DNA of 64,000 bases, taken from Whitmania pigra. Taxonomy: Eukaryota > Annelida > Clitellata > Hirudinida > Haemopidae. The notes under the pieces were generated by a model. That model saw nothing but the letters and a program-made list of their open reading frames with translations. It was not told the origin of the DNA and did not search any database. The position numbers were made by a program, and so were the translations under genes. Below are positions 12,085-23,582 of this stretch, piece after piece (position 1 is the stretch's first letter; every line of letters begins with the position of its first letter). The stretch is taken from assembly GCA_021613335.1 (NCBI GenBank), contig JAJTWR010000065.1, positions 144,001-208,000 of the forward strand. The letters are read 5' to 3'.

Positions 12085-12600
12085 CAAATCTCGGTACTAT
12101 GCCACTTCGCTACTATTCCACTCTTGCTATTATACCACTTTTGCTCGGTCCCGTCAAAATTCAATACAAAATAAATTTGTTATGCCACCCCCTACTCTCG
12201 CTACTATGCCGCTATTGTGTGGCTGTTAAATGGCACGAGTCGTGAAGAAGTCTGTATTTCTGCGCAGTGTTCGATTATTTATAATAATCTAATGACTGTA
12301 TATATAAATTTATCCATCACTAAACTAAATTAATTGAATTTTATTTCTAGACGATTGTTATTTTTTGGTTGGTTCTAGAACCTCTCCCTTTTCAATCAAT
12401 CGTTCTTTTTTAAATTTTCTTCAAATTCAGCCCATCATATCAGCTCAGATACGAAAGCAAACCGACTATACGCTGAAGGAGAAAAAGAAGTTTTCATTTG
12501 AGAAAATAAGACCGCTTTTACAAACCCTCACTGCTATGCCACTCTCGATACTATGCCACTTTGGCTCGGTCCAGACAGGTGGCATAGTAACAAGATTGGA
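12085..12600. repeat. Element bordered by CTACTATGCCACT units
   Basis: Degenerate units (ACTATGCCACT, CTATTCCACT, CTATTATACCACT, CTACTATGCCGCT) cluster at 12095-12215. Similar units recur at 12530-12595 with the shared phrase GCTCGGTCC and a final inverted GGCATAGTAAC. The middle is AT-rich and non-coding. The layout suggests another mobile element with short-unit arms, but its termini and target duplication are not clear. Confidence 0.4.
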
Positions 12601-12616
12601 CTTTGAGCGACTGCGA

Positions 12617-12720
12617 AAGCTCTCATGTCGCATGCTACCTGCTTTTCACCTGCAAAATTCGACTATGCGAGGCTCTCATTGGCCTTGTTATATCGCACCC
12701 ACTCCAGTTTGCCTACAGCG
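12617..12720 (+). repeat. GC-richer dispersed repeat X, partial
   Basis: Matches part of a GC-rich repeat at 47505-47780 and, inverted, at 57425-57715. Common phrases include CTCATGTCGCATGC and CCAGTTTGCCTAC. It forms the left edge of a block shared with duplication copy 2. Confidence 0.5.
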
Positions 12721-13624
12721 ATCCTGAAAAACCTCAGTGGCTTATTCACACCGTGTACTTAATATATGTAAACTGGGCCTTATAATTTCTTTGTAGCGTC
12801 AGCCGTCGAGAAATTTTCTGGACCCGACCGCTCTAAGTATCGGACTATTTTGTTTATTATGATGAATTATCATGAATTATTAATACTTAAATTTCTTTCA
12901 TCAGTTATTTTTTAACTAACCGGAGCATGAATAAGTCACCATTGTTTTGTGTCGTTCTATAAACTTGGTAGCGCCAGATTATAGACTTCTTAATTAAATA
13001 AATGTAACATGATTTACATAACAAGTATTACCGTCAAAATGAAATACGGGAATGTAATGCACAATTGTAGATATTTTGCACGTGTTATATTTATAGTATA
13101 TCCATCAGGTTCCTTGGATTTATTGTAACATCCATAAAAATGCAGAAGTGGAGGTTTGACTGAAAATTTAAGTCCATGACAGTCATTCATTAAATTTTTT
13201 TTTAAATAAATAATTTCATACTGACTGATGTACACAGAAAAACCACTTTCGCCACCACAGTATCTTTGTCCTTCTTCACAAAGTATGTCACACTTATCAT
13301 CATCTAACACCGACTCTTCATCTGGTTCGTTAGTACAGCCGCAAATTTTATTTGCCTTTCAAAATGCATTTTCAATAGTAAATCATTATTTATAACTATG
13401 CATAACAATCAAAATTCATAATCACTCTGAAATTTATGACAATTTCATAGTTATCTGTTATAGTTAGCAAAACTAAATAATAAAAACTTATTAAAAAAAT
13501 TGGGGTCAGCTCAAATAAATTCAATCAATTTGAAATTTTTCCAAGACCAAAGTATTTCAAAAGAATTGTATATTTTGACACAACAAACAGTGGCTTATAT
13601 TGACTAAAAATGGTGATAACAGCC

Positions 13625-13792
13625 ATAACAGCCCTGCGACAAAATAGCCCCGTCAAAAAAGTCCCGACAAAATAGCCCAGGACAAAATAGTCTCGTCAAA
13701 AAAACCCTGTCAATGTAGCCCGGTGACCAAAATTAGCTCAGGACAAAATATTGTATTTAAAAAAATATTTTTGTGAGTTGAATACATGCCTT
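13625..13792. mobile_element. Foldback-like element, partial left arm
   Basis: Units such as AGCCCCGTCAAAA and AATAGCCCAGGAC run from 13625 to about 13760, followed by the first bases of the core (TTTTTGTGAGTTGAATACAT). It is cut abruptly at 13793, where LINE-D sequence begins. No right arm is present. Confidence 0.7.
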
Positions 13793-14380
13793 GATATTCC
13801 AATCCTGGTTTCTCCACAGAGATCGCTCTTTCCAATATTTTCAACATCTGTGGAAATTTCAACTGTGCCGTCATGGCCGGCCTAGTTATCTCGGCGGCCT
13901 TTGACTTCATCAATCATAGCTTATTGTTATAAAGACTTCGCTCCGACTTCGGTATCGATGGCCTCGTATTCTCTTGGCTCCATTCTTATCTCTTCAACAG
14001 ATCTCAAAACGTTTTTGCTAAGTTGCCACACTTCCTCTTCTATCGATCCCTTTGCTGGTGTTCCTCAGGGCTCTGTCTTAGGACCATTACTTTTAACTAC
14101 CTACACCTCACATAAAAAAAAATTTCGACGTGTCCTTCCGTCAATATGTGGACGGGTCAAGTCTCTATCAAGAAAGTCTCCGCTCAACAATACAATCTGT
14201 AAAAGTGCACAGACTTTCCATTAATGAGTGGCATCTCGTCAACATTCTCCAGCTCAACCCCCAAAAATATGAAATAATGTTTATAGGCACACATACACCC
14301 TAGCCCCCCAACCTCTATAAATATCGCTCTTCTTCTTCTACCCTAAAACTCCTCAGTGTTAAGTTTGAATCCTAACTCAG
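13793..14380 (+). mobile_element. L2/CR1-like LINE fragment (LINE-D)
   Basis: Frames on the + strand give RT pieces: AAFDFINHSLLL (motif A region), FAGVPQGSVLGPLL (motif B), and later IGTHT-like text before the C-terminal region. Frameshifts and stops are frequent. The first ~120 bp are repeated in reverse at 18305-18425, so the two fragments overlap in the RT gene and point in opposite directions. Confidence 0.7.
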
Positions 14381-14395
14381 CTTCAAGCAACACGC

Positions 14396-16340
14396 ATGGG
14401 TCTTGCATGGACAGAAATTGTAAAGAACAGGGTAGATGCAAAATTGAAAACAAATGAAAGTTGTGGACAAAAAATCACCGTGGCAAAAACCATTGCTCAG
14501 GAGAAAGTAGAAAGAGAAAAAACAACATTGTACTGTAGAAGCTTGAAGAAAGCAACACCAAAATTGATCTGGAATAGAACACTGAGGATAGGGATACTGC
14601 CATACATTTCATCAACAATATCCTTGGTGTAAAAATGCGATAATAGTGACATCAAAAATGTCTTCAGGCTAGGAAAGGATACAAAGGAGGTAAGACCATT
14701 AATGATTCAATTTAGGTAGAGAGAATTAAAAAATTTAGTTTTGGAATCACTTCTAAATTAATACTTAATTAAGTATTAAGGAAAATTAAGGAAATGCAAA
14801 TTCAAATGTATCTCAGTTTGCCATGACTACACTAAAGCAGAAAGAAACCAGTGTAAGAAATTGTTGGAAGAGGCTAAGAAAAAGTAATCAGTCAGGGGAT
14901 TACATTTTCAGAGTGAAGGGCCAACCAGGCAACATGAAGCTAGAAAAGCTGAGGAGGAGATAAGATTATAAATTAACAAATTAAGTTAGGATATAGACAG
15001 GGTAAGAGTTTTGAAATGTGTTTAAACCAATGCTAGAAGTATAGTAAGCAAAGCTAAAAGAACAGAACTCGAAAAATTAATTGTTGATACGGAGGAGCCA
15101 GATGTAATTAGAATTACTGACTCTTGGGCAAAAGAAAGTATTCAAAACTCTGAGTTAGCAATTGATGGCTATGAGATGCTAAGGAAAGACAGAGGGACAG
15201 AAAGACAATAGACATGGAGCAGCAGGAGTACTAATTTATATTAAGAATCATATCAAAGTAATAGAAAGGAAGGAATTTCAAAATGAAAACTTTAAAGAGA
15301 GCATATGGTGTGATATTTACATAGGTAAATTTAAACTTCTACTAGGGGTTTGTTGTAGGGCACCGAGCTGTCATACTGGGATATATGAGATATTAACAAA
15401 GCCAGTAAGAAATTTATGCTAGTAATGGGTGATTTTAATTACTGGAACATTTATAAGGTGAAAAATCTGAGGATATAAACTTTTTAAATGTAACAAATGA
15501 TAACTTCTTAATCCAGCACATCACTGATCCCAGAAGAGGTAAAAACGCATTAGATTTGCTATTAACAACAGATGAGAACTTAGTGGAAGGCTTAATAGTT
15601 GGTGAACACTTTGGAACAAATGATCGTCAAGTTGTTAGATGAAACATTTATTTACTTAGACAACGAGGATTTGAATATTTGAATATTTGAACATTTGTTA
15701 TATTTAAAGAGAACCTAGGTTCTAAAACACCTTTTTAAGGCTGACTATGATAAAATACGGAAAGAACTAGGTAAAACAAATTTAGCTAAACAAATAGAAT
15801 TTGCTGATATAGAAGAAGCTTGGGCAATAATTAAGAAAGAGATAAATATCGTTATAGATAGATATATCCAAAATCAAGGCATAATTCAGAAAAGACAACC
15901 ACGGCTTACGAAGGAGGTCATCAAATGCAAAAGAGCTAAGTATAAAACGGAAGAAATTACAAGTGACAAAATAAAAAAAATGAGGAGGAAGATGAAAGGG
16001 ATATTAAGGAGTTAAAAGAAAAATATCAGAAAAAACAAATACATCCAACAATATTAATAGACAAACATTACTGGCATATGAGAATAAATTAGCAAAGAAT
16101 GTTAAAAGTGATACAAGAACTTTTTCAGATATGTTAGATGTAGACAAAAAGTAAGGAACAAAATTGGACCGTTAAAAAATTTTAAGGGTCAAACAGTTGA
16201 TTCGGTAAACAGCCAACCTATGAGATATAATTAAATAAAGTGATATTCTCAAAAACAGAAGTAACTAAGCAACTGGAAAATTTGAAAGTTGACAGCCATG
16301 AAGGAGCTTACGAAGGAGAAAGAGCCCTAGTGTTATATTT
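14396..16340 (+). mobile_element. Non-LTR LINE remnant with AP endonuclease (LINE-E)
   Basis: A degenerate endonuclease is read across frames: TNARSIVSKAKRTELEKLI (first Asn box), GAAGVLIYIKNHIKVIE, CRAPS, VMGDFNYWN (catalytic GDFN) and KNALDLLLTTDENLVEG, followed by a helical linker (KADYDKIRKELGKTN) toward an RT that is mostly missing. Upstream at 14396-14632 a Lys-rich ORF may be the ORF1 region. Adenine content on the + strand is high, unlike LINE-A and LINE-B. It is defective. Confidence 0.65.
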
Positions 16341-16439
16341 CTGAGATTCCGAAAAAGACGAAGTTAAACGAGACAGTTTATTAACAAGTAAACAAACAAC
16401 GACACATGGTCACTCCACGAGAGAGTGCAAACTCTATTT

Positions 16440-16985
16440 CTTTTTATTAATGTCCGTTGCATATCTAGATGATTTGGACGATGCAGCGAGATTCGAATCC
16501 AAGTTGCCGGTGACCCGTCATAACAGCCCGGCGACAAAATAGCCCCGTAAAAATAGCCCCGCGTCAAAATAGCCCAGGACAAAATAGCCCCGTCAAAACA
16601 GCCCCGTCAAAACAGCCCCGACAAAATAGCCACGTCAATGTATTTAAAAAACTTTTGTGAATTGAATACATTAACCGATAACTGGTTCCAAATTTATTTC
16701 GAAATTAATGGTTTGAAGATTTATCGTCTAAAATATTATTAGGATTCCGGCTACTTCCTCACTTCATTTAAGTATTTAATCTAAATTATCCTCACCTTAT
16801 CATCACGTCATGTGGGCATATAACAAATCAACAAAGAACCATTTCTACCGCTATTTTGACGGGGCTGTTTTGTCGGGGCTATTTTGTCGCCGGGCTGTTA
16901 TGACGGGGTGCCCCAAGTTGCCATCGTAAGATGCCTTAACCATAAGGCCATGCGGGCGCACAGAGAGTGCGAGCGATAGCCCAAG
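16440..16985 (-). mobile_element. tRNA-derived SINE (SINE-2), split by a foldback element
   Basis: On the - strand the head CGCATGGCCTTATGGTTAAG (A-box-like) lies at about 16935-16970 and the B box GATTCGAATCTCG at about 16485-16500. The tail GTCCAAATCATCTAGATATG runs to about 16445, ending in TTAATAAAAAG. A foldback-like element at 16509-16912 interrupts it between head and B box. The tail matches the 3' end of LINE-C, as in the uninterrupted copy at 60410-60540. Confidence 0.7.
16509..16912. mobile_element. Foldback-like element FB-2, complete
   Basis: Starts GGTGACCCGTCATAAC and ends TTATGACGGGGTGCC, with tandem ~17-bp units in inverted arms and the shared core (for example AACCGATAACTGGTTCC) reversed relative to FB-1. 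The 10-bp sequence CCAAGTTGCC is duplicated perfectly at 16499-16508 and 16913-16922. Removing the element and one repeat restores a continuous SINE-2. No transposase is encoded. Confidence 0.9.
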
Positions 16986-17039
16986 GCTATCATAGAACTT
17001 TTTCCATTCATGGCGCGCTCCACTTTCATTGGTTCCTTA

Positions 17040-18290
17040 CAGTGATGGGTAGTTACTAACTATAACTACTTTAAAGTAGTTATGAAGCAGTTACTAACTA
17101 TAACTACTTTAAAAAAGTAGTTATGAAGCAGTTACTAACTATAACTACTTTAAACTACTTCATAACTACTAACTACTTTAAAGTAGTTATATACTTCTAT
17201 AGTTATGAAGTAGTTAATAACTACTCTTAAAAAAGTAGTTAAAAAATAGTAGTTAACTACTTTTAAAGTAGTTATTAACTACAAATAGTTAACTACTTTT
17301 TAAAAAAATTTAAAATAAAATGAAGAAAAATATCTTTTTCCAATTTTACAATTTGGTACATCACTTTATAAGCACAGTTTCTTTGTTTTCAACTTTTGCT
17401 TACTACCGCCATTTCTCGCTTCTGAATTATTACTCTTAGTAGTCGTATTCTGAAATTGAGATGTGATTTTATATAAATTTGCGATTTTAATGCAGCTAAT
17501 TCTGTAAAGGCATTTTCTTTAGTTGTTGAGAAAAACTCTATTACTGATGACATGGACACGGATGAGCCATTATGTGATATTTCTGAAGATCTTGTTGGCG
17601 AAAGTATAGCCGATTTGATTGAAAACGAACAAGATATTAATAATGCGGATAATGTGCTTCTTTTGCCTCCTCATAAGCGCTGCGGTAATCATACCTTAAA
17701 TCTTGTGGCTACTGTGGATGCAATGAAAGCAAGGGATAATCTGCAATACAAACGACTTTATGATAGATCAATGGCAAAGGTTGCATCATTATCAAACTCA
17801 GTTCATCGCAGTATAAAAAATGCTGAGGACATTGTTCAGGACATTATTCATGGTTCAACATGTTTAAAGCCAAAAATTACAAGGTGTCGTTAACAATCTT
17901 TGCGGCTTAGAACAGTGAATATGATGATTTATATGACTATATGGAAAGTGTACCAAACTCTTGTGATAATGTGTTAGCTGAACAGCCTAATGATTATTTA
18001 TCAAACTCCGCAAGAAATGTACAAACTCTACTTAATTATCCAACTGTTTGTGCTGCATTCATCAAGCTTAATTCAACATTACCAAGTTCGGCAGCAGTTG
18101 AAAGACTTTTCAGTGTAGCAGGGCAGGTTTTATGTAACAGACGATGTAAATTATCGGATAATCATGTTGACATGATGATTTTGTTAAGAGAAACATCCAC
18201 TGAATACTTATGTTTTTGATTAATTTGGACAATAAAATTTTGTTGAAAATGCTACACTAGTGTATATAAATATGTTAATAATTATGTTTT
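17040..18290 (+). mobile_element. hAT transposon remnant (hAT-B)
   Basis: The left end CAGTGATGGGTAGTTAC is followed by about 250 bp of repeated palindromic subterminal units built from AGTTACTAACTATAACTAC. ORFs at 17552-17893 (LPPHKRCGNHTLNLVATV, a hAT catalytic-region block) and 17941-18219 (LPSSAAVERLFSVAGQVL, the hAT C-terminal dimerisation block) are collinear, with sequence lost between them. No right inverted repeat is seen; LINE-D sequence starts at about 18300. Related copies start at 29233 and 55293. Confidence 0.8.
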
Positions 18291-18299
18291 GTTCATTTG

Positions 18300-18790
18300 T
18301 CCAGAAAATTAAACCGACCATAACGGCGCAGTTGCAATTTCCACAGATGTGGGATAAATGGTTGAAAATATGGGAAAGAGCGGTCTCTTTGGAGAAACCA
18401 AGACTGGAATATCAAGGCAGATTGGAATAGAGAGAAGTTAAAGGATTTAGTAATATGGGGACGGATTCTAGAAAGGGTGAGCCTCTCTACTAGTTTTGAT
18501 GTAGTGGAAAGGTAAGAGATGGGTCGGTAATTAGAAGGGGAGCTAGGGTCGAGGCCTGGCTTTTTAATAAGAGAAGTACTTGCGCGCACTTGAACATGGA
18601 AGGAAAGACACCGGAGCTAAAGGGAATGTTAGCGAGTTTGGAGAGGGCTGGAGCTAGAATGGTGGAATATTTGTTGGGAAAGGATCTAAAGGCGATGTTT
18701 TCTTGACGCCAGCTTGTCAAAAGTTTCGGAAAGTCTCTCGCCCAGCTCCACTCAGAAAATCTTGGATGCAATTCAACTTATCGAGCTAAA
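18300..18790 (-). mobile_element. L2/CR1-like LINE fragment (LINE-D), reverse
   Basis: The - strand encodes the RT N-terminal region, read across frames: NKYSTILAPALSKLANIPF, then PGLDPSSPSNYRPISYLST, the classic NYRPIS box, then KLVERLTLSRIRPHI. A shorter relative lies at 48867-49035 in duplication copy 2. The 18305-18425 end overlaps in sequence with 13793-13915 in inverse orientation. Confidence 0.75.
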
Positions 18791-19890
18791 CTCTAAAGAA
18801 CTTGAAAAATAAATGAAAGCGCGAGTTTGAAGTGCTCTAAACATTACTCTGTCAACAAGTTCAAATGAGAAAAATGCATATAATTGTACAAGTAAGGTTT
18901 ATCATTTGCACTATCATTAAAAAGCTTTGATCACATGCATATATTTAAAATAAATAGAATTGATATTGTTCAAACTAACTCTTCAAGAGGGTCTCTGAAT
19001 TAATATTACATTCAAACGAAAAGGGTGTGCATTTGAACCCCGAGAACCGGGAACCTAACTTCGTAGCAAGGACCGGATGAGGGTTAATCATTACTTTATT
19101 AAAATAGCTTACTTTAGATTCTAAAGTTTAGAAGCTTTTCGACACTGATCGACAGGTCAAATGCTCGCAATAAGAACGTTTTATTATTTAAAATATGATA
19201 TTTAATTTTAATTAAATTTATAATAATAAAGTTACCTTTATAGCAGCAAATATAAAATTTTTATCGAAGCACTTTTTTTGGCATTTCTCCCAACTCAGTG
19301 GCAAATCCGGGGCTCCGATTTGTGCATAACAACCTCGATGTAACAGTACATATGTTTCAGATTCTAAAGCTAAACCCGAATATTTCAGGAAATTACAGCT
19401 GAAATATTTTATATTGCCATGGAGATCAATCAAATATGTTTACCAAAACTATGAACTTCAAATTCGGAAATATATAAAATTCCTAGTTTCTGCATTTTGA
19501 TTTGAATTGAGGCAGATAATATACTTGTGTCGATACAATTTATTCTCATGGCTTTACCGACTGGCTGAATCATGAAAGGGAAATGGCCGCACAATTTATT
19601 TTCATCGAGTTCAGCATAGAAAAAATTCAGTAGATCTCTATTTCCTGAATTAAACAAATCCATTTTCCAGAAGTGAGTTAAATCATTTCCTCACATATTG
19701 TAATATGTTTTAACATATTCATATAAATATTCAAAAATATAAGACAAAAGAGCCCACAGAACAAAATAGCTCAATGTAACTTAGAACAAAAATATTTGCA
19801 TGAGTTTATAACCGAAACTGATTCCAAGTGTGTTGTGGTGGCACAGTAATTAAGTTTATTATTGCGTAATTAATTTTAGGTGATAATTAT

Positions 19891-20119
19891 TGAAATAACC
19901 CGCGGGGTCCGCAAATAAGTTTATTAGAGCAAGTATTCAGTTAACGGAACTGAATAACCGAAGTTAAGCGTTTAAGGGACTTGAGATACTTAAGGATTCA
20001 AAGGGGTACTTCTGGCTGTCTGGACTTTACTGTGCTATAATGTTTAAACTAAGTAGAAAAAGACTACAACTCTACAAAATAGTTAATTAGAAACTTATTT
20101 GAGCGCCGCGTTTACAACA
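19891..20119 (+). repeat. Solo-LTR-like repeat, copy 2
   Basis: Begins TGAAATAACCCGCGGGG and ends GTTTACAACA (TG...CA). The matching copy at 50512-50760 sits at the same place in duplication copy 2, so this insertion predates the duplication. It lies in the intron between the two fucolectin exons of the - strand receptor gene. Confidence 0.7.
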
Positions 20120-20443
20120 GTATTAAATGGAATTTGGTTTCACGAGATTATACTAACCTTCTCCATGGTAAACGACGATATATTGTATACTGTATGGCCT
20201 CCCCAAATTTACCCTCAAAGTCGTGTCTAAGCATCCATCAGGTTGCAAGCTTATGCTATTTCTGTAATTTATGTCACCATCAAGTATCATACCTTTCCTG
20301 AGACGGCCGTTTTACCGCAGAATAAGTCTGTTTTTTCAAATGCTACGTAAAGGAATCTGAATGGCAATTAATGAATGCATATTCAATTATTTAGTCAAAC
20401 AATTCGTCACTTTCACAACTTTAGACATTTTGAATGATGCGAA

Positions 20444-20445
20444 AA

Positions 20446-20540
<95 letters not shown>
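20444..20540. repeat. (TTA)n microsatellite
   Basis: Nearly pure TTA repeat of about 95 bp. Open frames through it (poly-Tyr, poly-Ile, poly-Asn) are artefacts. Copy 2 has a longer, compound tract at 53358-53630. Confidence 0.95.
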
Positions 20541-20541
<1 letters not shown>

Positions 20542-20805
20542 TACAAAATCAGCTTGGGCCAATGGCCCCTCGCCGAAACCGAGGGAACAAATTATAAGCA
20601 AGGTGAAAGCGTCTCCTTACCCGACAAAATCGAGACAAAAAAAAATGGTAGGTAGTGGACACTAATTGACAACAATTGGCGACAAATAAAATCAAAAATC
20701 TTCGAATTTAATAAATTCTAAAGTGCGCATGAATACTCGACCGCATCAGTCAACAGCTCGAGCCTGGTTATAACTATGGTACACCCTAAACAAGAATTAT
20801 ATTAT

Positions 20806-20849
20806 TATTATTTTTATCATCATCATCATCATCACCGTTATCGTCATCG

Positions 20850-20881
<32 letters not shown>

Positions 20882-20885
20882 GTCA
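20806..20885. repeat. (CAT)n microsatellite
   Basis: CAT/CGT-rich triplet tract of about 75 bp, followed by TTA-type repeats shared with copy 2. A poly-Asp frame on the - strand is an artefact. Confidence 0.9.
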
Positions 20886-20959
20886 TTATTAATATTATTA
20901 TTCATATTGTTAATGTTATTGTTAAAGCTACTATTAATGTTAATGTTATTATTGATTTT

Positions 20960-22280
20960 CAGTGATGGGTAGTATTTCAAATCAAGTGATTTAAAATCAC
21001 GAAATAAAATCACCTTTATGATTTTTTGATTTGATTCAAAATCATCGTGCGATGTGCGATTTTGATTTTTATTTTAAATCCTATTTTTGATGATTGATGA
21101 TTTTTTTAATATGTAAAAATCACGAAATCATATAAAATTTAAATTTCAAAATTTAGTTTTTGTAAATATGTAATATCTTTCTTTATGACATTATCAGTCG
21201 ATAATGGATGCAACTTCCTTTTATTTACTTGTATTGTTGTTGTTAGTGCTATTCCGACCTCATGGTTAACGAAAGTTGTAAAATTGCTGATAATGATAAA
21301 ACCGCTTGTGAATTGCCGCCGCTGCTTGACTTGTAATTTTTTAAAAGTCGATATCAGGATCGAGACGTGCAACGATTTCCTACGCAATCTAATGCTTTTT
21401 ACATTCTTAGCTACACGAAAAATAAATTTTTTTAACTATAAGGATGTATGACACATGATGTATGTTGGAACCGAATATATGACAAACAATTCTTATGGAA
21501 CTAGTATTAGAAGTGTTTTTACGTAGAACGAATTTTGCACCAGCTGATCAGGATCAACATTTATAAATGGTCCTTGACAATGAATATTACGGATATTATG
21601 AGGATCATCAGTCTGACTTGCAAAAAGTCACTGTTAACAAGGCAAACAGTATCCGCACCAATACGATGAATTATTTGTCTGATGCGGAATGTCATCTCTC
21701 TAGTCTTGAATCAAACCTAGTCAAAAAAATCTTTGTTGTAACTTCATTTATTTATATAGAGCCATATGCATAGCGTCAGAGGCGCTTGTAACCATTTATA
21801 TAGCGGTCCTTCCCAATGGAACTGGTGTCAGTGCAGGCTGGGTTTCGAACACCACACATTACGATTGTTGCCATTACCGCCATATGCAGGCACGTAACCT
21901 ATTCGGCTAACCTGAACACCCCTAGTCACTTTGTGCGCTATAATACAAAGCTGCCACCATTAGCTCCCATGGAGAGGTTATTTAGTTCGGCAGAACTGAT
22001 TGAAACATCAAGAAGGAACAGACTACATGATTCGATGTTTCAAAAACTTTTGTTTTTGAAAGTTAATAAAAGCTTTGAAAATTGACAGTGCTTAAAAAGT
22101 TCGTGCACTTTTTGGTCAAAGTGATTTGATTTTGATGATTTTAACGTCAAATCACATGCGTGAACCTGATTTTAACGTGAAATCACATGCGTGAACCTGA
22201 TTTCGATTTCCAATCACTTTTTGTCTGGTGATCTTGATTTTGATTTCCAATCACTCTGAACGTGATTTTACCCATCACTG
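20960..22280 (+). mobile_element. hAT transposon hAT-A with 8-bp duplication
   Basis: A 1321-bp element with 12-bp perfect terminal inverted repeats, CAGTGATGGGTA at the left and TACCCATCACTG at the right, and target duplication TTGATTTT at 20952-20959 and 22281-22288. Duplication copy 2 (about 53680-53695) lacks it, so the ends are confirmed by an empty site. Subterminal DNA is full of AAATCAC motifs, including a ~32-bp direct repeat near 22135-22205. The only recognisable coding is the C-terminal dimerisation block (LAPMERLFSSAELIETSRR, about 21960-22085), preceded by degenerate sequence. A SINE-1 copy interrupts it. It is non-autonomous. Confidence 0.92.
21735..21919 (-). mobile_element. 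SINE-1, copy 2 (inside hAT-A)
   Basis: Reverse-strand SINE with the same B box and twin GCGCTATATAAAT-like units as the other copies, but more diverged (for example GGTGTTCAGG at the head). It is nested in the hAT-A transposase, so it inserted after that transposon. Confidence 0.8.
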
Positions 22281-22716
22281 TTGATTTTATTACAAATGCT
22301 ATTGATGAATTTTCTTTTAGCAAACCATTTTAAAACCTAAAAATTTAAAAGCTATTATTAATGTTAATGTTATTATTAATTTTATTACATATGCTATTGA
22401 TGAATTTTCTTTTAGCAAACCATTTCAAAACCACGCCAATAGATGGCGTTATGTCATCTCATTGACCGTGAACAGAAATAGAAAAATTAAGGAGCGAAAA
22501 TGGTTTTGCAATGTAGTGATCGGATGGAAAACATAGCTGTACTACTGCGCACCTGTATATTAATTCGGTAAAAACGTAACGTCCACGTAAGCTGCGGCTG
22601 ATCTTGGCATGATACACGTAAATTTCCATATTTATCCCGTGAGTAAAAAGATCTCCGCGGGCCGTAGTTAGGACACCCTTGTTCTAGAGGTTGGAATAGC
22701 TATGGAGTGCACGATT

Positions 22717-23398
22717 TCTCTTTCCCTATTCGTTGATTTTAGCCATGTCACACTGAAGGACTTGGAGGAAATAATTATCTAGAACAAACAACTAGGTCGG
22801 GAAGTGACCTCATTACAAGAATAGCTTGTAAAGGTTGAATTGCTGGAGTAGAAAATTCCAGGAACTTGGAGATCGAGAAGTTGACATCCGAGGCAAAAGT
22901 GCGACAATCAGAATAGGATAAACTCAGAAGGAAGTTGACCTCATGATCAAGGATGCAACTTTGAATGTTCAGATTAAGGTTAGATGATTAATTAGTATTA
23001 ATAATTAACATGAACCTGATGATTAATTTCTCTTTTGATGACATTCCATTGTTTTTAGTTGAGATGTATGTCTCGGACATCTTATAATATGTCAAATGTT
23101 GAATATATCTGAATTAACAATTAACTCTAAATTGTAATAAATTAAGGTTTGCATTTATCTAATTAGCAAAATAGGGTATTAAATAATAAATTAAATAGTA
23201 GATTAAATTGGTCGTGTAAAAATAATTGCGAAACTTTTAATTTGAATATTTGAATAATTTCAGTCTCTGAAATGAAAACTGTTTCAGAAGAACACTGAAC
23301 TCGTGGCATCTGAAGAGAAGATTTCACTCATGTCCGACAGGCAGTTTTGCGAGGTCAACTCCCTCACTGAATCCTTGAATTACCTTGAATGCACTTGG
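22717..23398 (+). pseudogene. Coiled-coil coding remnant, unassigned
   Basis: Across frames the + strand reads like a charged coiled coil (HVTLKDLEEII, ENKQLGREVTSLQ, then near 23285 ELVASEEKISLMSDRQFCEV). The first ~100 bp are also in duplication copy 2 (53823-53920); the rest is absent there. It precedes a LINE C-terminal fragment in the same orientation and could be part of the same element or a host exon. I do not recognise the protein. Confidence 0.35.
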
Positions 23399-23582
23399 CG
23401 TGCAGGTTAGCCGAATGGGTTACGTGCCTGCATACGGCGGTAATGACAACAGTCGTAATGTGTCGTGTTCGAAACCCAGCCTGCACTGCCGCTAGCGCCC
23501 TTGGGAAGGAGCGCTATATAAATAGTTACAAGAAGCGCCTCTGACGCTATGCATATGGCGCTATATAAATGAAGTTACAATT
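23399..23582 (+). mobile_element. SINE-1, copy 3
   Basis: The cleanest copy. It has the head CGTGCAGGTTAGCCG, B box GTTCGAAACCC, body with two GCGCTATATAAAT units separated by GAAGCGCCTCTGACGC, and ends GAAGTTACAATTG. It interrupts the coiled-coil-like coding remnant. Confidence 0.9.

Larger units (their letters stand above)
8217..20356 (-). pseudogene. Fucolectin-WSC-WSC-EGF membrane protein, decayed copy
   Basis: This is the counterpart of the - strand gene at 43479-50999. Recognisable exons in transcript order are: fucolectin N-half 20158-20356, fucolectin C-half 19444-19662, WSC1 N-half 19236-19369, WSC1 C-half 13226-13355, WSC2 N-half 13032-13159, EGF-like 9757-9882, transmembrane 8351-8432, tail 8217-8283. 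Lengths match the other copy except the first, which is 199 rather than 201 nt, giving a frameshift with stops. The acceptor of the second exon has changed from AAAG to AAAA. In WSC2 a conserved Cys is Tyr (AKYLQLC). No WSC2 C-half is found between 9.9 and 13.0 kb. A 5-kb block of mobile elements fills the WSC1 intron. The last exon still encodes a Ser-rich tail starting CGGDSDYDSSSSS. I infer a pseudogene, though single exons could still be transcribed. Confidence 0.75.
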
